Shown here piece by piece: positions 16,989-25,638 of a stretch of DNA of 64,000 nt. Each line of letters starts with the position of its first letter. Position 1 is the first letter of the stretch. This DNA comes from CAYPAV01 sp964408805 (lineage in GTDB: Bacteria; Pseudomonadota; Alphaproteobacteria; UBA8366): contig CAYPAV010000001.1 in NCBI GenBank assembly GCA_964408805.1, positions 558,001-622,000 of the forward strand. Reading direction: 5' to 3'. The position numbers and the translations under genes were made by a program. The notes under the pieces are model-generated. The model was not told where the DNA came from. It made no database searches and saw only the letters and a program-made list of their open reading frames with translations.

Positions 16989-18820
16989 TGTCGGGCGCAC
17001 CAAGTTCGCCAGATCTCGCGGTAATGAGCTTCGACGGCGGCGGCATAGCGCTTGGGATCTCCGAGCGCCGAATCCGCGAGACGCGGCCGAAGGTCTTCCC
17101 GGAGCGCGGCGAGTCGGTCCGTATCCCGTGCCAGGTCGCGGGCAAGACGTACGTAATCGGCCGCATCTGCCGCGACGAGATCGGCCTGACCGGTGGCGTT
17201 CAGAATTGAGGCGGCAAGCCGGCTTGCCGGTGCTTTTCCAAGAAGGGCGACGACCGGAACACCCATCCAAAGTGTTTCCAGAGTCGTGATTCCACCGCCA
17301 TGGGGAAAGGGGTCGAGGGCGATATCGACCTTGGCATAGGCGGCGAGATGGGCGCCGCGGTCGCTGCCGCCGAGAAAGTCGAGCCTGTCGGACGAGACAC
17401 CGCGTTCGGCGAATCCCGCGCGAACCTCATCGGCGCGGGCATCGTCGTCGAACGCTCGGTCCTTGAAAAGGAGCCGCCCCTCGGGACAGGCTTTCAAGAG
17501 CTCGGCCCAGAGATCGATAACATCGTCGCCCGCCTTCTCCAGCCGGTTGAAGGCCCCAAAGGTGGGCGTGCCATGGGCCAGCACCGGCGGCGCCGTCACC
17601 GCGGGCTCGTCTTTGCCGGGCACGTAGGAGAGAAAGCACGGCAGCGGTAGAATGTCCTCCGCGAAGAGCGCCGCCTCGGCCGGCGGGATCAGGACATCGT
17701 CGGCGAACAGGTAGTCGATCATCGGAAGGCCGGTTCCGGTCACATGGCCCCAGCCGGTGGCCTGCACGGGGGCCGGCCGGCGTGCCATCACCAAAAGCCG
17801 ATTGCCGGCGGTATGGCCGGAAAGGTCGACCAGGATATCGATGCGATCGCCGCGAATTCGTTTCGCCAAATCCTCGTCGGAGACCCCGACCACCGGGCGC
17901 CAGATATCCGCCGAGGCCTCCAGCCGTGCGGTCATGGCATCGCGGTGGCGCGAGACCGCGTAGCAAGTCGCGTGGAACCGCTCCCGGTCGCGCGCCAGGA
18001 TCACGGGTGCAAATCCATGCGCCGCCGAATGCTCGCGGAAATCGCTCGAGATGTAGCCGATGCGAAGTGGGCGATCCGGGTCCGGGTCGTTCTCGTGCGA
18101 GGCGCTTGCGAATCCCGTCGCGTGTTGCGCGGCCCAGCGGCCGCGTTCGGCCTGTTGCTGGGCCGTATCGGTCTCGGGATCGAAGTCGAGAGCGAAGATG
18201 AGGTTGCTGTGCGCGCGGTCGTTCGCGGGATCGCGGGCCAGCACCTCTCGAAAGCGCTCGATCGCCTCGTCGTTGCGGCCCAATTGACGAAGGGCGACAC
18301 CGAGGTTGCTGATGGCGTCGAGATTGCCGGGGTCGATCTCGAGGACCTTCCGGAATGCCTCCGCCGCGGCCCCATAGCGCGCCCGCGCGAGCTGCAGCGC
18401 ACCCAGATTGTGATAGCCCTGGCGATAGGCGGGATCGAGCGTCAAGGCGCGGCCGAGCGCGGCCTCGGCCTCGTCGTAGCGGCCGAGATGCATCAGGACA
18501 TTTCCGAGATTGCCCTGGGGCCCCGGCGCCTTGGGCGCCAGAGCGGCCGCGCGGGCGATCAATTCGGCGGCGGGGGCGCTCCGGCCCTGCTGAAAGACAG
18601 CCAGCCCCTTCAAGTGAAGCGCGTCCGCGTTGTCAGGTTCGATCGCGAGCACCCGGTCGTAGATCGCTTCCGCATCCGCGGCACCGCCGGCCATATGCGC
18701 CGTCCGGGCCGCCGCCAACAGGGTGGCAACGTCGTCGCCGGGCCCGCCGCCGGACGGGCCGCCGCCGCCTTTTTTCTTCCTCGCGCGCCGCGCCGCCTGC
18801 CGCCGCTGCTGCCGGTTCAT
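16985..18820 (-). CDS. TPR protein with SPINDLY/O-GlcNAc-transferase-like GT41 domain (first of tandem pair)
   Basis: A 611-residue paralogue of the next gene. It has the same N-terminal motif (MNRQQRRQAARRARKKKG) and a Gly/Pro-rich linker, then about five TPRs. The GT41 domain has RIGYISSDFREHSAAHGF, DILVDLSGHTAGNRLL, FNRLEKAGDD and DIALDPFPHGGGITTLETLWMGVPVVALLG. All motifs needed for donor binding are present. It differs from its neighbour mainly in TPR number, pointing to tandem duplication and repeat expansion. It starts 6 bp after the iron-containing alcohol dehydrogenase gene. The acceptor protein is unknown. Confidence 0.88.
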   Translation of the reverse strand: MNRQQRRQAARRARKKKGGGGPSGGGPGDDVATLLAAARTAHMAGGAADAEAIYDRVLAIEPDNADALHLKGLAVFQQGRSAPAAELIARAAALAPKAPGPQGNLGNVLMHLGRYDEAEAALGRALTLDPAYRQGYHNLGALQLARARYGAAAEAFRKVLEIDPGNLDAISNLGVALRQLGRNDEAIERFREVLARDPANDRAHSNLIFALDFDPETDTAQQQAERGRWAAQHATGFASASHENDPDPDRPLRIGYISSDFREHSAAHGFAPVILARDRERFHATCYAVSRHRDAMTARLEASADIWRPVVGVSDEDLAKRIRGDRIDILVDLSGHTAGNRLLVMARRPAPVQATGWGHVTGTGLPMIDYLFADDVLIPPAEAALFAEDILPLPCFLSYVPGKDEPAVTAPPVLAHGTPTFGAFNRLEKAGDDVIDLWAELLKACPEGRLLFKDRAFDDDARADEVRAGFAERGVSSDRLDFLGGSDRGAHLAAYAKVDIALDPFPHGGGITTLETLWMGVPVVALLGKAPASRLAASILNATGQADLVAADAADYVRLARDLARDTDRLAALREDLRPRLADSALGDPKRYAAAVEAHYREIWRTWCARQ

Positions 18821-18826
18821 TCGCCC

Positions 18827-19999
18827 CTACCAGGCCATGTCGAGGATTTCCACCACCTGCGCCGGGTCGGTGATGCGCCGGGGATTGGTCGGGATCCAGC
18901 GATCGTGCATCGAGGCCTCGGCGATCGCCTGGAACTGATTCTGTTCGACGCCGACATCGCGCAGCCGGGTCGGCAGGCCGAGACCTTCGATGAGGTCGCC
19001 CACGACCGCGCTCGCCGGCGTGCCGGGCCGGCCGAGCGCGGCGCTGACCGATTCCTGCTGCTCGCCGTTCACCGGCTCGTTGTAGCGAAGGACGTTGGGC
19101 AGCATCACGCAGGAGGTATAGCCGTGCGGCACTCCGGCGGTGCCGCCCAGCATATGGCCGATCCCGTGGCTCGCCCCCTTGCTGACCCCGGCGGTGACGC
19201 CGACCATCGACAGCCAGGCCCCGGTCAGACATTCGAGCCGGGCGCCGAGATCGTCCGCATCCGCCTTCGAGCCCGCCAGACCCGATCCCAGAAGCGAGAG
19301 CGCGTGCCTGGCCGTCCCCTCCACATAGGGCTGGAGATTGATCGAGCAGAGATCCTCGACCGCGTGATCGAGCGCGCGGATCCCCGTCGAAAGCCAGAGC
19401 CATTCCGGCGTGTGGGTCGTCACCTCCGGATCGAGGACCACCGCCTGCGGCGCCATCAGGGGATGCGAGAAGGCCTGCTTCATCTTGGCCCTGTTGTCGG
19501 TGCAGCCGGCGCCGAAATTGAACTCGCCGGCGGACAACGTCGTCGGCACGCAGATTGTCCGGACGGTGGGCGCCGCCAGCTCGGGTTGGTGCTTGGTGCC
19601 GTCGGGGCGGCTCAAGGTTCGCAGCGCCTCGACCTCGTCATACGCGGAGACATCGTTGGCGAGACAGAGCGAGACCATCTTGGCGGCGTCGGTCGGCGTG
19701 CCGCCGCCGACGGTCAGGAGAAGATCCGCGCCCGCCGCGCGGGCTTCCGCCGTCATCTCCAGCACGTCGTCGCGCTGGACGTGGGGCCGCATCCGGTCGA
19801 AGACGCCGACGATGCGATCCCCCATCCGCGCCTTCAAGGCCTCAAGGCAGTCGGTCTCGCGCGCCAGCGAGCCGCTCGCCAAGACGTAAAGCCGTTCGAC
19901 CCCGAGGCTCTCCGCCTCCCGCTCGATCGCCTCGACAAAAGGGATGCCGAACACCACCCGCTCGATCGCGGCGTAGGTGAAGGTGCCTTGAGTCTGCAT
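18827..19999 (-). CDS. Iron-containing alcohol dehydrogenase
   Basis: A 390-residue group III (Fe-ADH) dehydrogenase. The N-terminal nucleotide-binding half carries LTVGGGTPTDAAKM (residues 96-109), and the C-terminal helical half the metal ligands in the TGIRALDHAVED and SKGASHGIGHMLGGTAGVPHGYTS motifs. The family uses NAD(P) and Fe or Zn on alcohols, aldehydes or maleylacetate. The substrate is not clear. It abuts DUF4169 upstream (TGA directly followed by ATG) and precedes the tandem TPR/GT41 genes by 6 bp. Confidence 0.9.
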   Translation of the reverse strand: MQTQGTFTYAAIERVVFGIPFVEAIEREAESLGVERLYVLASGSLARETDCLEALKARMGDRIVGVFDRMRPHVQRDDVLEMTAEARAAGADLLLTVGGGTPTDAAKMVSLCLANDVSAYDEVEALRTLSRPDGTKHQPELAAPTVRTICVPTTLSAGEFNFGAGCTDNRAKMKQAFSHPLMAPQAVVLDPEVTTHTPEWLWLSTGIRALDHAVEDLCSINLQPYVEGTARHALSLLGSGLAGSKADADDLGARLECLTGAWLSMVGVTAGVSKGASHGIGHMLGGTAGVPHGYTSCVMLPNVLRYNEPVNGEQQESVSAALGRPGTPASAVVGDLIEGLGLPTRLRDVGVEQNQFQAIAEASMHDRWIPTNPRRITDPAQVVEILDMAW

Positions 20000-20185
20000 T
20001 CAGTCCGTCTCCTCATCGAGTCGCTTGCCGTCGAGTTCATTCTCATGGCGCGCTGCGTCGTCGGTGTTGCGGGATTTCTCCGCTTTCGGGCGGCCGAATT
20101 TGGCCCGGTTGGCGTCGGCGCGCGCCGATTTTTCCTGTCGCGCGCGCTGTTTTCGGGCCCGTCGGAGGTTGACGATTTCGCCCAT
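20000..20185 (-). CDS. DUF4169 family small protein
   Basis: A 61-residue, very charged protein with the family pattern: MGEIVNLRRARK at the N-terminus, the KFGRPKAEK core and the acidic tail LDGKRLDEE. DUF4169 proteins are small alphaproteobacterial proteins of unknown function. It starts one base after the moaE stop, and its stop directly abuts the ATG of the dehydrogenase gene, so it is embedded in the operon. Confidence 0.85.
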   Translation of the reverse strand: MGEIVNLRRARKQRARQEKSARADANRAKFGRPKAEKSRNTDDAARHENELDGKRLDEETD

Positions 20186-20186
20186 G

Positions 20187-20663
20187 CTATTCGGCCGCTT
20201 CCTTGGTGGGATCGATCCAGCGCGCCGCGGCGAGATCGTCGGTGTCCTTCGCGGCGACCCATTCGGCGACGCCATCGGCCGTTTCTTCCAGCTTCCAGAA
20301 CGGTGCCTTGGTCTTCAGCCAGTCCATCAGGAAGGCGCAGGAGTCGAAGGCGGCCTCCCGGTGGGCGCTCGCGGTGGCGACCAGGACGATGCGGTCGGTC
20401 GGTTCCAGGCGGCCGTAACGATGGATGATCAGGCTCGCCTCGAGCGGCCAGCGGTCCCGCGCCTCGGCCTCGATCTCGCCCAGCATTTTCTCGGTCATGC
20501 CGGGATAATGCTCCAGGGTCATGGCGCTCAATTTCCGGTCGCCGCCGAGGTCGCGGACCAGACCGACGAAGCTCGCCAGGCCGCCCACCGCCGGATTGTC
20601 GCGGGTCAGGGCCTCTAGCTCGCGGCCGATGTCGAAATCCTCCCGCTGGACCATGACGACCAT
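20187..20663 (-). CDS. moaE: Molybdopterin synthase catalytic subunit
   Basis: A 158-residue MoaE. With MoaD it converts cyclic pyranopterin monophosphate into molybdopterin. Landmarks are FVGLVRDLG, the LEHYPGMTEKML segment, IIHRYGRLEPTDRIVLVATASAHREAAFDSC and the catalytic lysine stretch KTKAPFWKLE. moaD ends one base upstream, as expected for subunits of one complex. Confidence 0.95.
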   Translation of the reverse strand: MVVMVQREDFDIGRELEALTRDNPAVGGLASFVGLVRDLGGDRKLSAMTLEHYPGMTEKMLGEIEAEARDRWPLEASLIIHRYGRLEPTDRIVLVATASAHREAAFDSCAFLMDWLKTKAPFWKLEETADGVAEWVAAKDTDDLAAARWIDPTKEAAE

Positions 20664-20664
20664 C

Positions 20665-20916
20665 TCAGCCCCCCGTCATCGGCGGAAAGATCGCAACCTC
20701 GTCGCCATCCGCGATCGGTGCGTCGAGACCGGCGAATTCCTGGTTGACCGCGACCCGGATCGCGGCGAGATCGCCGAACGCCTCGGCGGTGGCCGGATCG
20801 CGCGCCTTCAGCCAGTCGAGCAGCCCGGCCACGTCGCTGACGCCGTCGGGGCGACCGATCTCTTCCTCGGCGCGGCCGGTCCGTTGGCGCAGCCAGGCGA
20901 AGTAGAGCAGCTTCAT
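20665..20916 (-). CDS. moaD: Molybdopterin synthase sulfur carrier subunit
   Basis: An 83-residue ubiquitin-like sulfur carrier with the obligatory C-terminal Gly-Gly (IFPPMTGG), which is thiocarboxylated by MoeB-type enzymes before reaction with MoaE. The N-terminal MKLLYFAWLRQRTG strand and VAVNQEF match the family. Its start overlaps the moeA stop by 4 bp (ATGA) and it is followed by moaE after 1 bp. Confidence 0.94.
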   Translation of the reverse strand: MKLLYFAWLRQRTGRAEEEIGRPDGVSDVAGLLDWLKARDPATAEAFGDLAAIRVAVNQEFAGLDAPIADGDEVAIFPPMTGG

Positions 20917-22169
20917 GTCAGGGCCTCGCTGAACGGCAGGAAATCGACCATGCCTCCCGGTTCGAGCGTGGTCATGTCCTCCGGCAGCGCCACCAGCCCG
21001 TCGGCGCCGACCAGCGAGGAGAGAATGCCGGCCCCGGCACCGCCGTGTTTCCGGGCGATCGGCACCCCGTCGGCATCCGCCGTCAGCCGCGCGCGGATGA
21101 ATTCCCGGCGGTCCTTCTTCTTCTCGTGGTCGAAATCGGCGCGGACCTTGTAGACGGTGGGGGAGATATTCTCCGCCCCGCCGAGGCGGAGAATCATCGG
21201 CCGGCCGACCAGCAGCAGGGTCACCATCGCCGCCACCGGGTTGCCCGGCAGGCCGATGAAGGGCGTGCCCGCGAGCTGGCCGAGCGCCACCGGCCGGCCC
21301 GGCTTGATCGCCAGGCGCCAGAAATGGAGTTTGCCGTCGGCCTCGATCGCCGCCTTGACGTGATCCTCCTCGCCGACCGACATGCCGCCCGTCGTCACCA
21401 GGAGATCGTGCTTTCCCGCGGCATCGCGGAGCGCCGTTGAAATCAGCGCCGGGTCGTCGGCGAGAATGCCGAGATCGGACACCGCGCAGCCGAGTTGGGA
21501 GAGCGCCGACATGACGATGTAACGGTTCGAATCGTAGATCCGGCCCGGTCCCGCCGTCTCGCCGGGATCAATAATCTCGTCGCCGGTCGAGAAGACGGCC
21601 GCGGACAGACGTAGATAGACTTGCAGCGTTTCCCGGCCGACCGCCGCCGCCTGGCCGACCTCCTGCGGGCGGAGACGCGTCCCCGCGCGAAGCACCGTCG
21701 TGCCCTCGGTGACGTCCTCGCCGGCATCCCGGCGGTTAGCGCCGCGCTTGATCCCAGGGGCGATTCGGACCCGACCCGCCGCCTCGATGCAGTCCTCCTG
21801 CATCATCACCGTGTCGGGGCCGTCGGGTATCGGTGCGCCGGTGAAGATCCGGATGGCCTCGCCGCGCTTCGCCGGGCGCCCCAACGGATGACCCGCGGCG
21901 GCCCGGCCGCCCACCGGCAGTTCGGTCTCCGCCGCGCCGTCGAGATCCTCGAAATAGATCGCGTAACCGTCGACCGCGGCATTGTCGTGAGGCGGGATGT
22001 CGACCGGAGAGACCACATCCTCGGCCAGGGTCCGGCCGAGCGCCTCGCGGAGGCGTACCGTCTCGACGCCGGCCACCGGCGAGATTCGCTGGCCGAGCAT
22101 CGTCAAGGCCTCGGCCGTGGTAATCAGCCGCCCGCCATCGTCGAAACAGTCGTCGCTCAATTGGGCCAT
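20913..22169 (-). CDS. moeA: Molybdopterin molybdenumtransferase
   Basis: A 418-residue MoeA. It inserts molybdate into adenylylated molybdopterin. Diagnostic segments are DNAAVDGYAI, the IFTGAPIPDGPDTVMMQED stretch, GPGRIYDSNRY, VTTGGMSVGEEDHVK and the C-terminal GLPGNPVAAMV. It lies between mobB (4 bp upstream) and moaD (overlapping 4 bp). MoaA, MoaC and MogA functions are not encoded in this window. Confidence 0.95.
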   Translation of the reverse strand: MAQLSDDCFDDGGRLITTAEALTMLGQRISPVAGVETVRLREALGRTLAEDVVSPVDIPPHDNAAVDGYAIYFEDLDGAAETELPVGGRAAAGHPLGRPAKRGEAIRIFTGAPIPDGPDTVMMQEDCIEAAGRVRIAPGIKRGANRRDAGEDVTEGTTVLRAGTRLRPQEVGQAAAVGRETLQVYLRLSAAVFSTGDEIIDPGETAGPGRIYDSNRYIVMSALSQLGCAVSDLGILADDPALISTALRDAAGKHDLLVTTGGMSVGEEDHVKAAIEADGKLHFWRLAIKPGRPVALGQLAGTPFIGLPGNPVAAMVTLLLVGRPMILRLGGAENISPTVYKVRADFDHEKKKDRREFIRARLTADADGVPIARKHGGAGAGILSSLVGADGLVALPEDMTTLEPGGMVDFLPFSEALT

Positions 22170-22173
22170 TTCG

Positions 22174-22677
22174 TCACGAACCGTTCAGCGCGCAATGCGC
22201 CATGATGAAATCCGCTATTCCACCCACATCGTCCAGGTCGAGCACCGGCAGGTCAACCTCGGGAAGCGGCATATCACTCGCCACCGCGACGATATGGGGA
22301 TCGTCGGGCGCCAGAAGTGCCTTGCCGACCGAGGGGCGATGCACCTCGATCTTGTCGTGGGCATGGGCCTTGAAGCCCTCGATGAGCAGCAGATCGACCG
22401 GTGTCATCCGATCCAGGAGCGCCTCCAGGGTCGGCTCCGGCACGCCCCGGTTCTCGTGCATCAGCGCCCAACGATTGGCCGAGGTGACCAGAACCTCGGT
22501 GGCGCCGGCCTCGCGGTGGACGTGCGAATCCTTGCCCGGCTTGTCGATGTCGAAGTTGTGGTGGGCATGTTTCATCGTCGATACCGTGACCCCGCGCCCG
22601 GTCAACATGGGCAGCAGGCCGACCATCAGCGTCGTTTTGCCGCTTCCGCTCCATCCCGCGAGGCCGAAGATCCGCAT
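22174..22677 (-). CDS. mobB: Molybdopterin-guanine dinucleotide biosynthesis protein B
   Basis: A 167-residue GTPase that supports MobA in attaching GMP to molybdenum cofactor. The N-terminal P-loop GWSGSGKTTLM (residues 8-18) is followed by STMKHAHHNFDIDKPGKDSHVHREAGA, the family fingerprint, and LLLIEGFKAH. It sits between pgsA and moeA. The presence of mobB suggests that this organism has MGD-type molybdoenzymes. Confidence 0.94.
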   Translation of the reverse strand: MRIFGLAGWSGSGKTTLMVGLLPMLTGRGVTVSTMKHAHHNFDIDKPGKDSHVHREAGATEVLVTSANRWALMHENRGVPEPTLEALLDRMTPVDLLLIEGFKAHAHDKIEVHRPSVGKALLAPDDPHIVAVASDMPLPEVDLPVLDLDDVGGIADFIMAHCALNGS

Positions 22678-22689
22678 GATCCGCCGCGT

Positions 22690-23307
22690 CTACTCGGCGC
22701 CGCTCGACGATTCCGCGCCGATCCGCCGGTCGGATGTCCGCCGCTCGCCCGGCGTCTCGTCGATCAGATGGCGTAATCCGGCCCGCAGATAGTCGTAACC
22801 GGTGATCAATGTCAGCGCGGCGGCGGCCCAGAGGCCGATCTCGCCGACCATTATCGCCGGCACCCAGCCGGGCGCCGCGTCGCCGACCAACAGAAACCCG
22901 ATGGCGAACATCTGAATGGTGGTCTTCCATTTGGCCAGCCGGCTGACCGGCAGGCCGACCTTGAGGGAGGCCAGGAATTCGCGCAGGCCGGAGACCAGGA
23001 TCTCGCGGCAAAGGATCACCAGGGCGGCCAGGATGTCGAACCCATGGATGCGCTCGAAGGCGGTCAGCAGAAGAAGAATGGAGGCGATCAGCAGCTTGTC
23101 GGCGACCGGATCGAGAAAGCGTCCCAAGCGCGAGATCTCGCCGCGCGTCCGCGCCAGATAGCCATCAAGGAAATCGGTGATGCAGGCAGCCGTGAACAAC
23201 ACGAGCGCGGCCCAGCGCGCCTCCGGGCCCTCGATCCAAAACAGTGCCGCGATCAGCGGAATCGCAACGATCCGCGACAGTGTCAGCAGATTAGGCAAGG
23301 TCGTCAT
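22690..23307 (-). CDS. pgsA: CDP-diacylglycerol-glycerol-3-phosphate 3-phosphatidyltransferase
   Basis: A 205-residue inner-membrane enzyme making phosphatidylglycerophosphate. It has the CDP-alcohol phosphatidyltransferase motif, visible as DGYLARTRGEISRLGRFLDPVADK, and several membrane helices starting with LPNLLTLSRIVAIPLIAALFW. The start at 23307 (MTTLPNLLT) matches the usual family N-terminus. It follows uvrC, a linkage very common in proteobacteria. Confidence 0.94.
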   Translation of the reverse strand: MTTLPNLLTLSRIVAIPLIAALFWIEGPEARWAALVLFTAACITDFLDGYLARTRGEISRLGRFLDPVADKLLIASILLLLTAFERIHGFDILAALVILCREILVSGLREFLASLKVGLPVSRLAKWKTTIQMFAIGFLLVGDAAPGWVPAIMVGEIGLWAAAALTLITGYDYLRAGLRHLIDETPGERRTSDRRIGAESSSGAE

Positions 23308-23370
23308 TCGGACCTCGATAACCACACAACCCCCCATGACCCAGGGCGCCAGCCCTCTCGGCCTTCCATT

Positions 23371-25281
23371 CTAGCGATCCTCGTGGAAGTGGCCATAAAT
23401 TTTGCCGGCGACCGCCGTGCTGATGCCATCGACGGCCTCGAGATCCGACAGGCCGGCGCGGGCGACGCTTCGAGCCGAACCGAAATGCAGCAGTAGGGCC
23501 TTCTTCCGCTTGGCGCCGATGCCCGAGATCTCGTCGAGCGGCGAGGTGGCGATTCCCTTGGCGCGGCGTGTCCGATGGCTGCCGATGGCGAAGCGGTGGG
23601 CCTCGTCGCGGAGCCGCTGCAGGAAATAGAGTACCGGGTCGCGCGGCGTCAACATGCGCGGCGATGCGCCCGGTCGATAGAGGCGTTCTCGGCCGGCATT
23701 GCGTTCGGGGCCCTTGGCGATGGAAAGCAGGGCCAAGTCGTCGACACCGAGGTCCGCGAACACCTCTTCCGCGATCGAGAGCTGCCCCTGGCCGCCGTCG
23801 AGGATCACGAGATCCGGCCAGCTGCCGGCTTCGCGGTCGGGATCCTCCTTCAGGGCCCGGGTGAAGCGCCGGGTCAGGACCTCGCGCATCATCGCATAGT
23901 CGTCCCCGGCGGCCGCTTCGTCGCGGATGTTGAACTTCCGATAGGCGTTCTTCTCGAATCCGCCGGGTCCCGAGACGATCATCGCGCCGACCGGATGGCT
24001 GCCCTGGATGTGGGAATTGTCATAGACCTCGATCCGGCGCGGCGGCGCTTCCAGGTCGAGCGTTTCGCTCAACCCCTCCAGAAGGCGCCGCTGGGTGGCG
24101 CTCTCGGCGAGGCGTCGTTCGAGCGCGTTGCGCGCATTGGCGAGCGCGTGGCCGACGGCACGCCGCTTGGGGCCGCGCTGGGGCGCCAGCAGCGTGACCT
24201 TGCGGCCGGCCCGGAGCGACAGCGCGTCGCGCGCCAGGAGATGCTCGGCCGGCGTATGGCTGACCAGTACCAGGCGCGGCGGCGGGTGCTTCTCGTAGAA
24301 TTGACCGAGGAAAGCGGTCAGGACGTCGTCCGCGCCGATCGCCTTGTCATGGCTCGGGAAATAGGCGCGATTGCCGAAATTCCGGCCGCCGCGAAAGAAA
24401 AAGACCTGGATGCAGGATTGGCCGCCCTCTTGGTGTAGAGCCACCACATCCGCATCCGCCAGGTCGGAGAAGTTGATGTCCTGGCGTGCCTGGATTTGGG
24501 TCAGGGCGTGGATGCGATCGCGAATCGCCGCCGCCTGCTCGAAGGCGAGATCGTCGCTCGCTTCCTGCATGTGCTCGGCCAACTCTTCTTGAATTTTAGT
24601 GCTGCGCCCGGTCAGGAACCCGCGCGCCTGTTCGACCAGCTCGGCATAGTCGGCGGCGGCGATACGCTCGACGCAGGGGGCGCTGCAGCGCTTGATCTGG
24701 TATTGCAGGCACGGGCGATCGCGCGTCCTGTAAATCGTATCGGCGCAATTCCGCAGCAAAAAAGCGCGTTGCAACGCCGTGATCGTCCGATTTACGGCAC
24801 CCACCGTGGCGAAGGGACCGTAATAGTCGCCCTTCCGCTTCCGCGCCCCCCGATGCTTCACGAGTTGCGGGAAGTCGTGATCGCCGGTGATCAGGATATA
24901 GGGGAACGATTTGTCGTCGCGCAGCAGCACATTGTAGCGCGGCCGCAGCTGGTTGATCAGATTGGCCTCCAGCAACAGTGCCTCGACCTCGGTATGGGTG
25001 GTGACGAATTCCATCGAGGCAGTCTCGGCGACCATGCGCTGTAGCCGCACCGGCAGCTTGGCGGGGCTGGTATAGGCGGTGACCCGGCGGCGAAGATGGC
25101 GCGCCTTGCCGACATAGAGGGCGTCGCCCCGCCGGTTCAGCATGCGGTAGACGCCGGGCGTGCCCGGCAGCGTCTCCAAATAGCTCCGGATGATGCCGGT
25201 TCCGACGTCCAGCCGCGTTTCCGGTTTCTCGGCGCGCGCGCTTTCTTGCAAGGTTTCGTCTTCGTCGGTCATGGCGGACAT
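23371..25281 (-). CDS. uvrC: Excinuclease ABC subunit C
   Basis: A 636-residue UvrC that makes both incisions in nucleotide excision repair. The GIY-YIG domain has LPGTPGVYRML and ALYVGKARHLRRRV. A UVR motif (QAAAIRDRIHAL) binds UvrB. The RNase H-like domain carries EVYDNSHIQGS and DLVILDGGQGQL, and a C-terminal helix-hairpin-helix pair covers the last 60 residues. ATG 25272 is an alternative start. It leads a collinear run of ten minus-strand genes. uvrB lies 5 kb upstream in the same orientation, separated by the DUF1538 unit and the AT-rich island. Confidence 0.95.
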   Translation of the reverse strand: MSAMTDEDETLQESARAEKPETRLDVGTGIIRSYLETLPGTPGVYRMLNRRGDALYVGKARHLRRRVTAYTSPAKLPVRLQRMVAETASMEFVTTHTEVEALLLEANLINQLRPRYNVLLRDDKSFPYILITGDHDFPQLVKHRGARKRKGDYYGPFATVGAVNRTITALQRAFLLRNCADTIYRTRDRPCLQYQIKRCSAPCVERIAAADYAELVEQARGFLTGRSTKIQEELAEHMQEASDDLAFEQAAAIRDRIHALTQIQARQDINFSDLADADVVALHQEGGQSCIQVFFFRGGRNFGNRAYFPSHDKAIGADDVLTAFLGQFYEKHPPPRLVLVSHTPAEHLLARDALSLRAGRKVTLLAPQRGPKRRAVGHALANARNALERRLAESATQRRLLEGLSETLDLEAPPRRIEVYDNSHIQGSHPVGAMIVSGPGGFEKNAYRKFNIRDEAAAGDDYAMMREVLTRRFTRALKEDPDREAGSWPDLVILDGGQGQLSIAEEVFADLGVDDLALLSIAKGPERNAGRERLYRPGASPRMLTPRDPVLYFLQRLRDEAHRFAIGSHRTRRAKGIATSPLDEISGIGAKRKKALLLHFGSARSVARAGLSDLEAVDGISTAVAGKIYGHFHEDR

Positions 25282-25638
25282 TATGTCGCCGGATCGGGGG
25301 GCGGCGTCAACGCGGACGTGACCGCGGAGGCGCGGCAAAAATTCGATTTGCCGTTTTCTATCCACGATTTTTGTGGATAACCCTGTTGATGGCGGGCCTT
25401 GGTTAACCGAATCGGCCCAAAGCGCTTGATTCCGAACTAATTGCACAAAATTTAGGCAAAACACACAACCTATTGAAAATTCATCTATATTCTAAAGTCA
25501 AGTATTAACGCCGCGTGAACATTTGGAAAATTCGCCGCGACTCGGCCGACTCGGGGCGTGGCGAATGCCACTGTGCACAACTCGCCGCCGGATTGGCCGA
25601 AAGAATTTTTATATTTTAAAGAGTTGGCGGCCGAATGT
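25282..25638. other. AT-rich intergenic region with DnaA-box-like inverted repeat
   Basis: About 357 bp without a gene between the CBS gene and uvrC. The first 100 bp form the uvrC leader. The rest, notably 25430-25530 and 25600-25625, is unusually AT-rich for this chromosome. No tRNA or convincing small ORF was seen. The inverted repeat at 25358-25380 is described separately. Promoter elements for uvrC presumably lie here, but I could not single one out. Confidence 0.5.
25358..25380. promoter_or_regulatory. Paired DnaA-box-like sites / inverted repeat TATCCAC-N7-GTGGATA
   Basis: CTATCCACG (25358-25366) is followed, after 5 bp, by TGTGGATAA (25372-25380), the exact reverse complement of the consensus DnaA box TTATCCACA. 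The pair gives a perfect 7-bp inverted repeat around a T-rich centre, 77-100 bp upstream of the uvrC start. It may be a DnaA-binding site or a plain regulatory palindrome. Confidence 0.45.

Noticed and set aside
17744..20428. Very long open frame (894 codons) on the plus strand opposite the GT41 and Fe-ADH genes
   Set aside because: It is a shadow of well-supported minus-strand genes in GC-rich DNA; its translation is Arg/Gly/Ala-rich with no recognisable domain.
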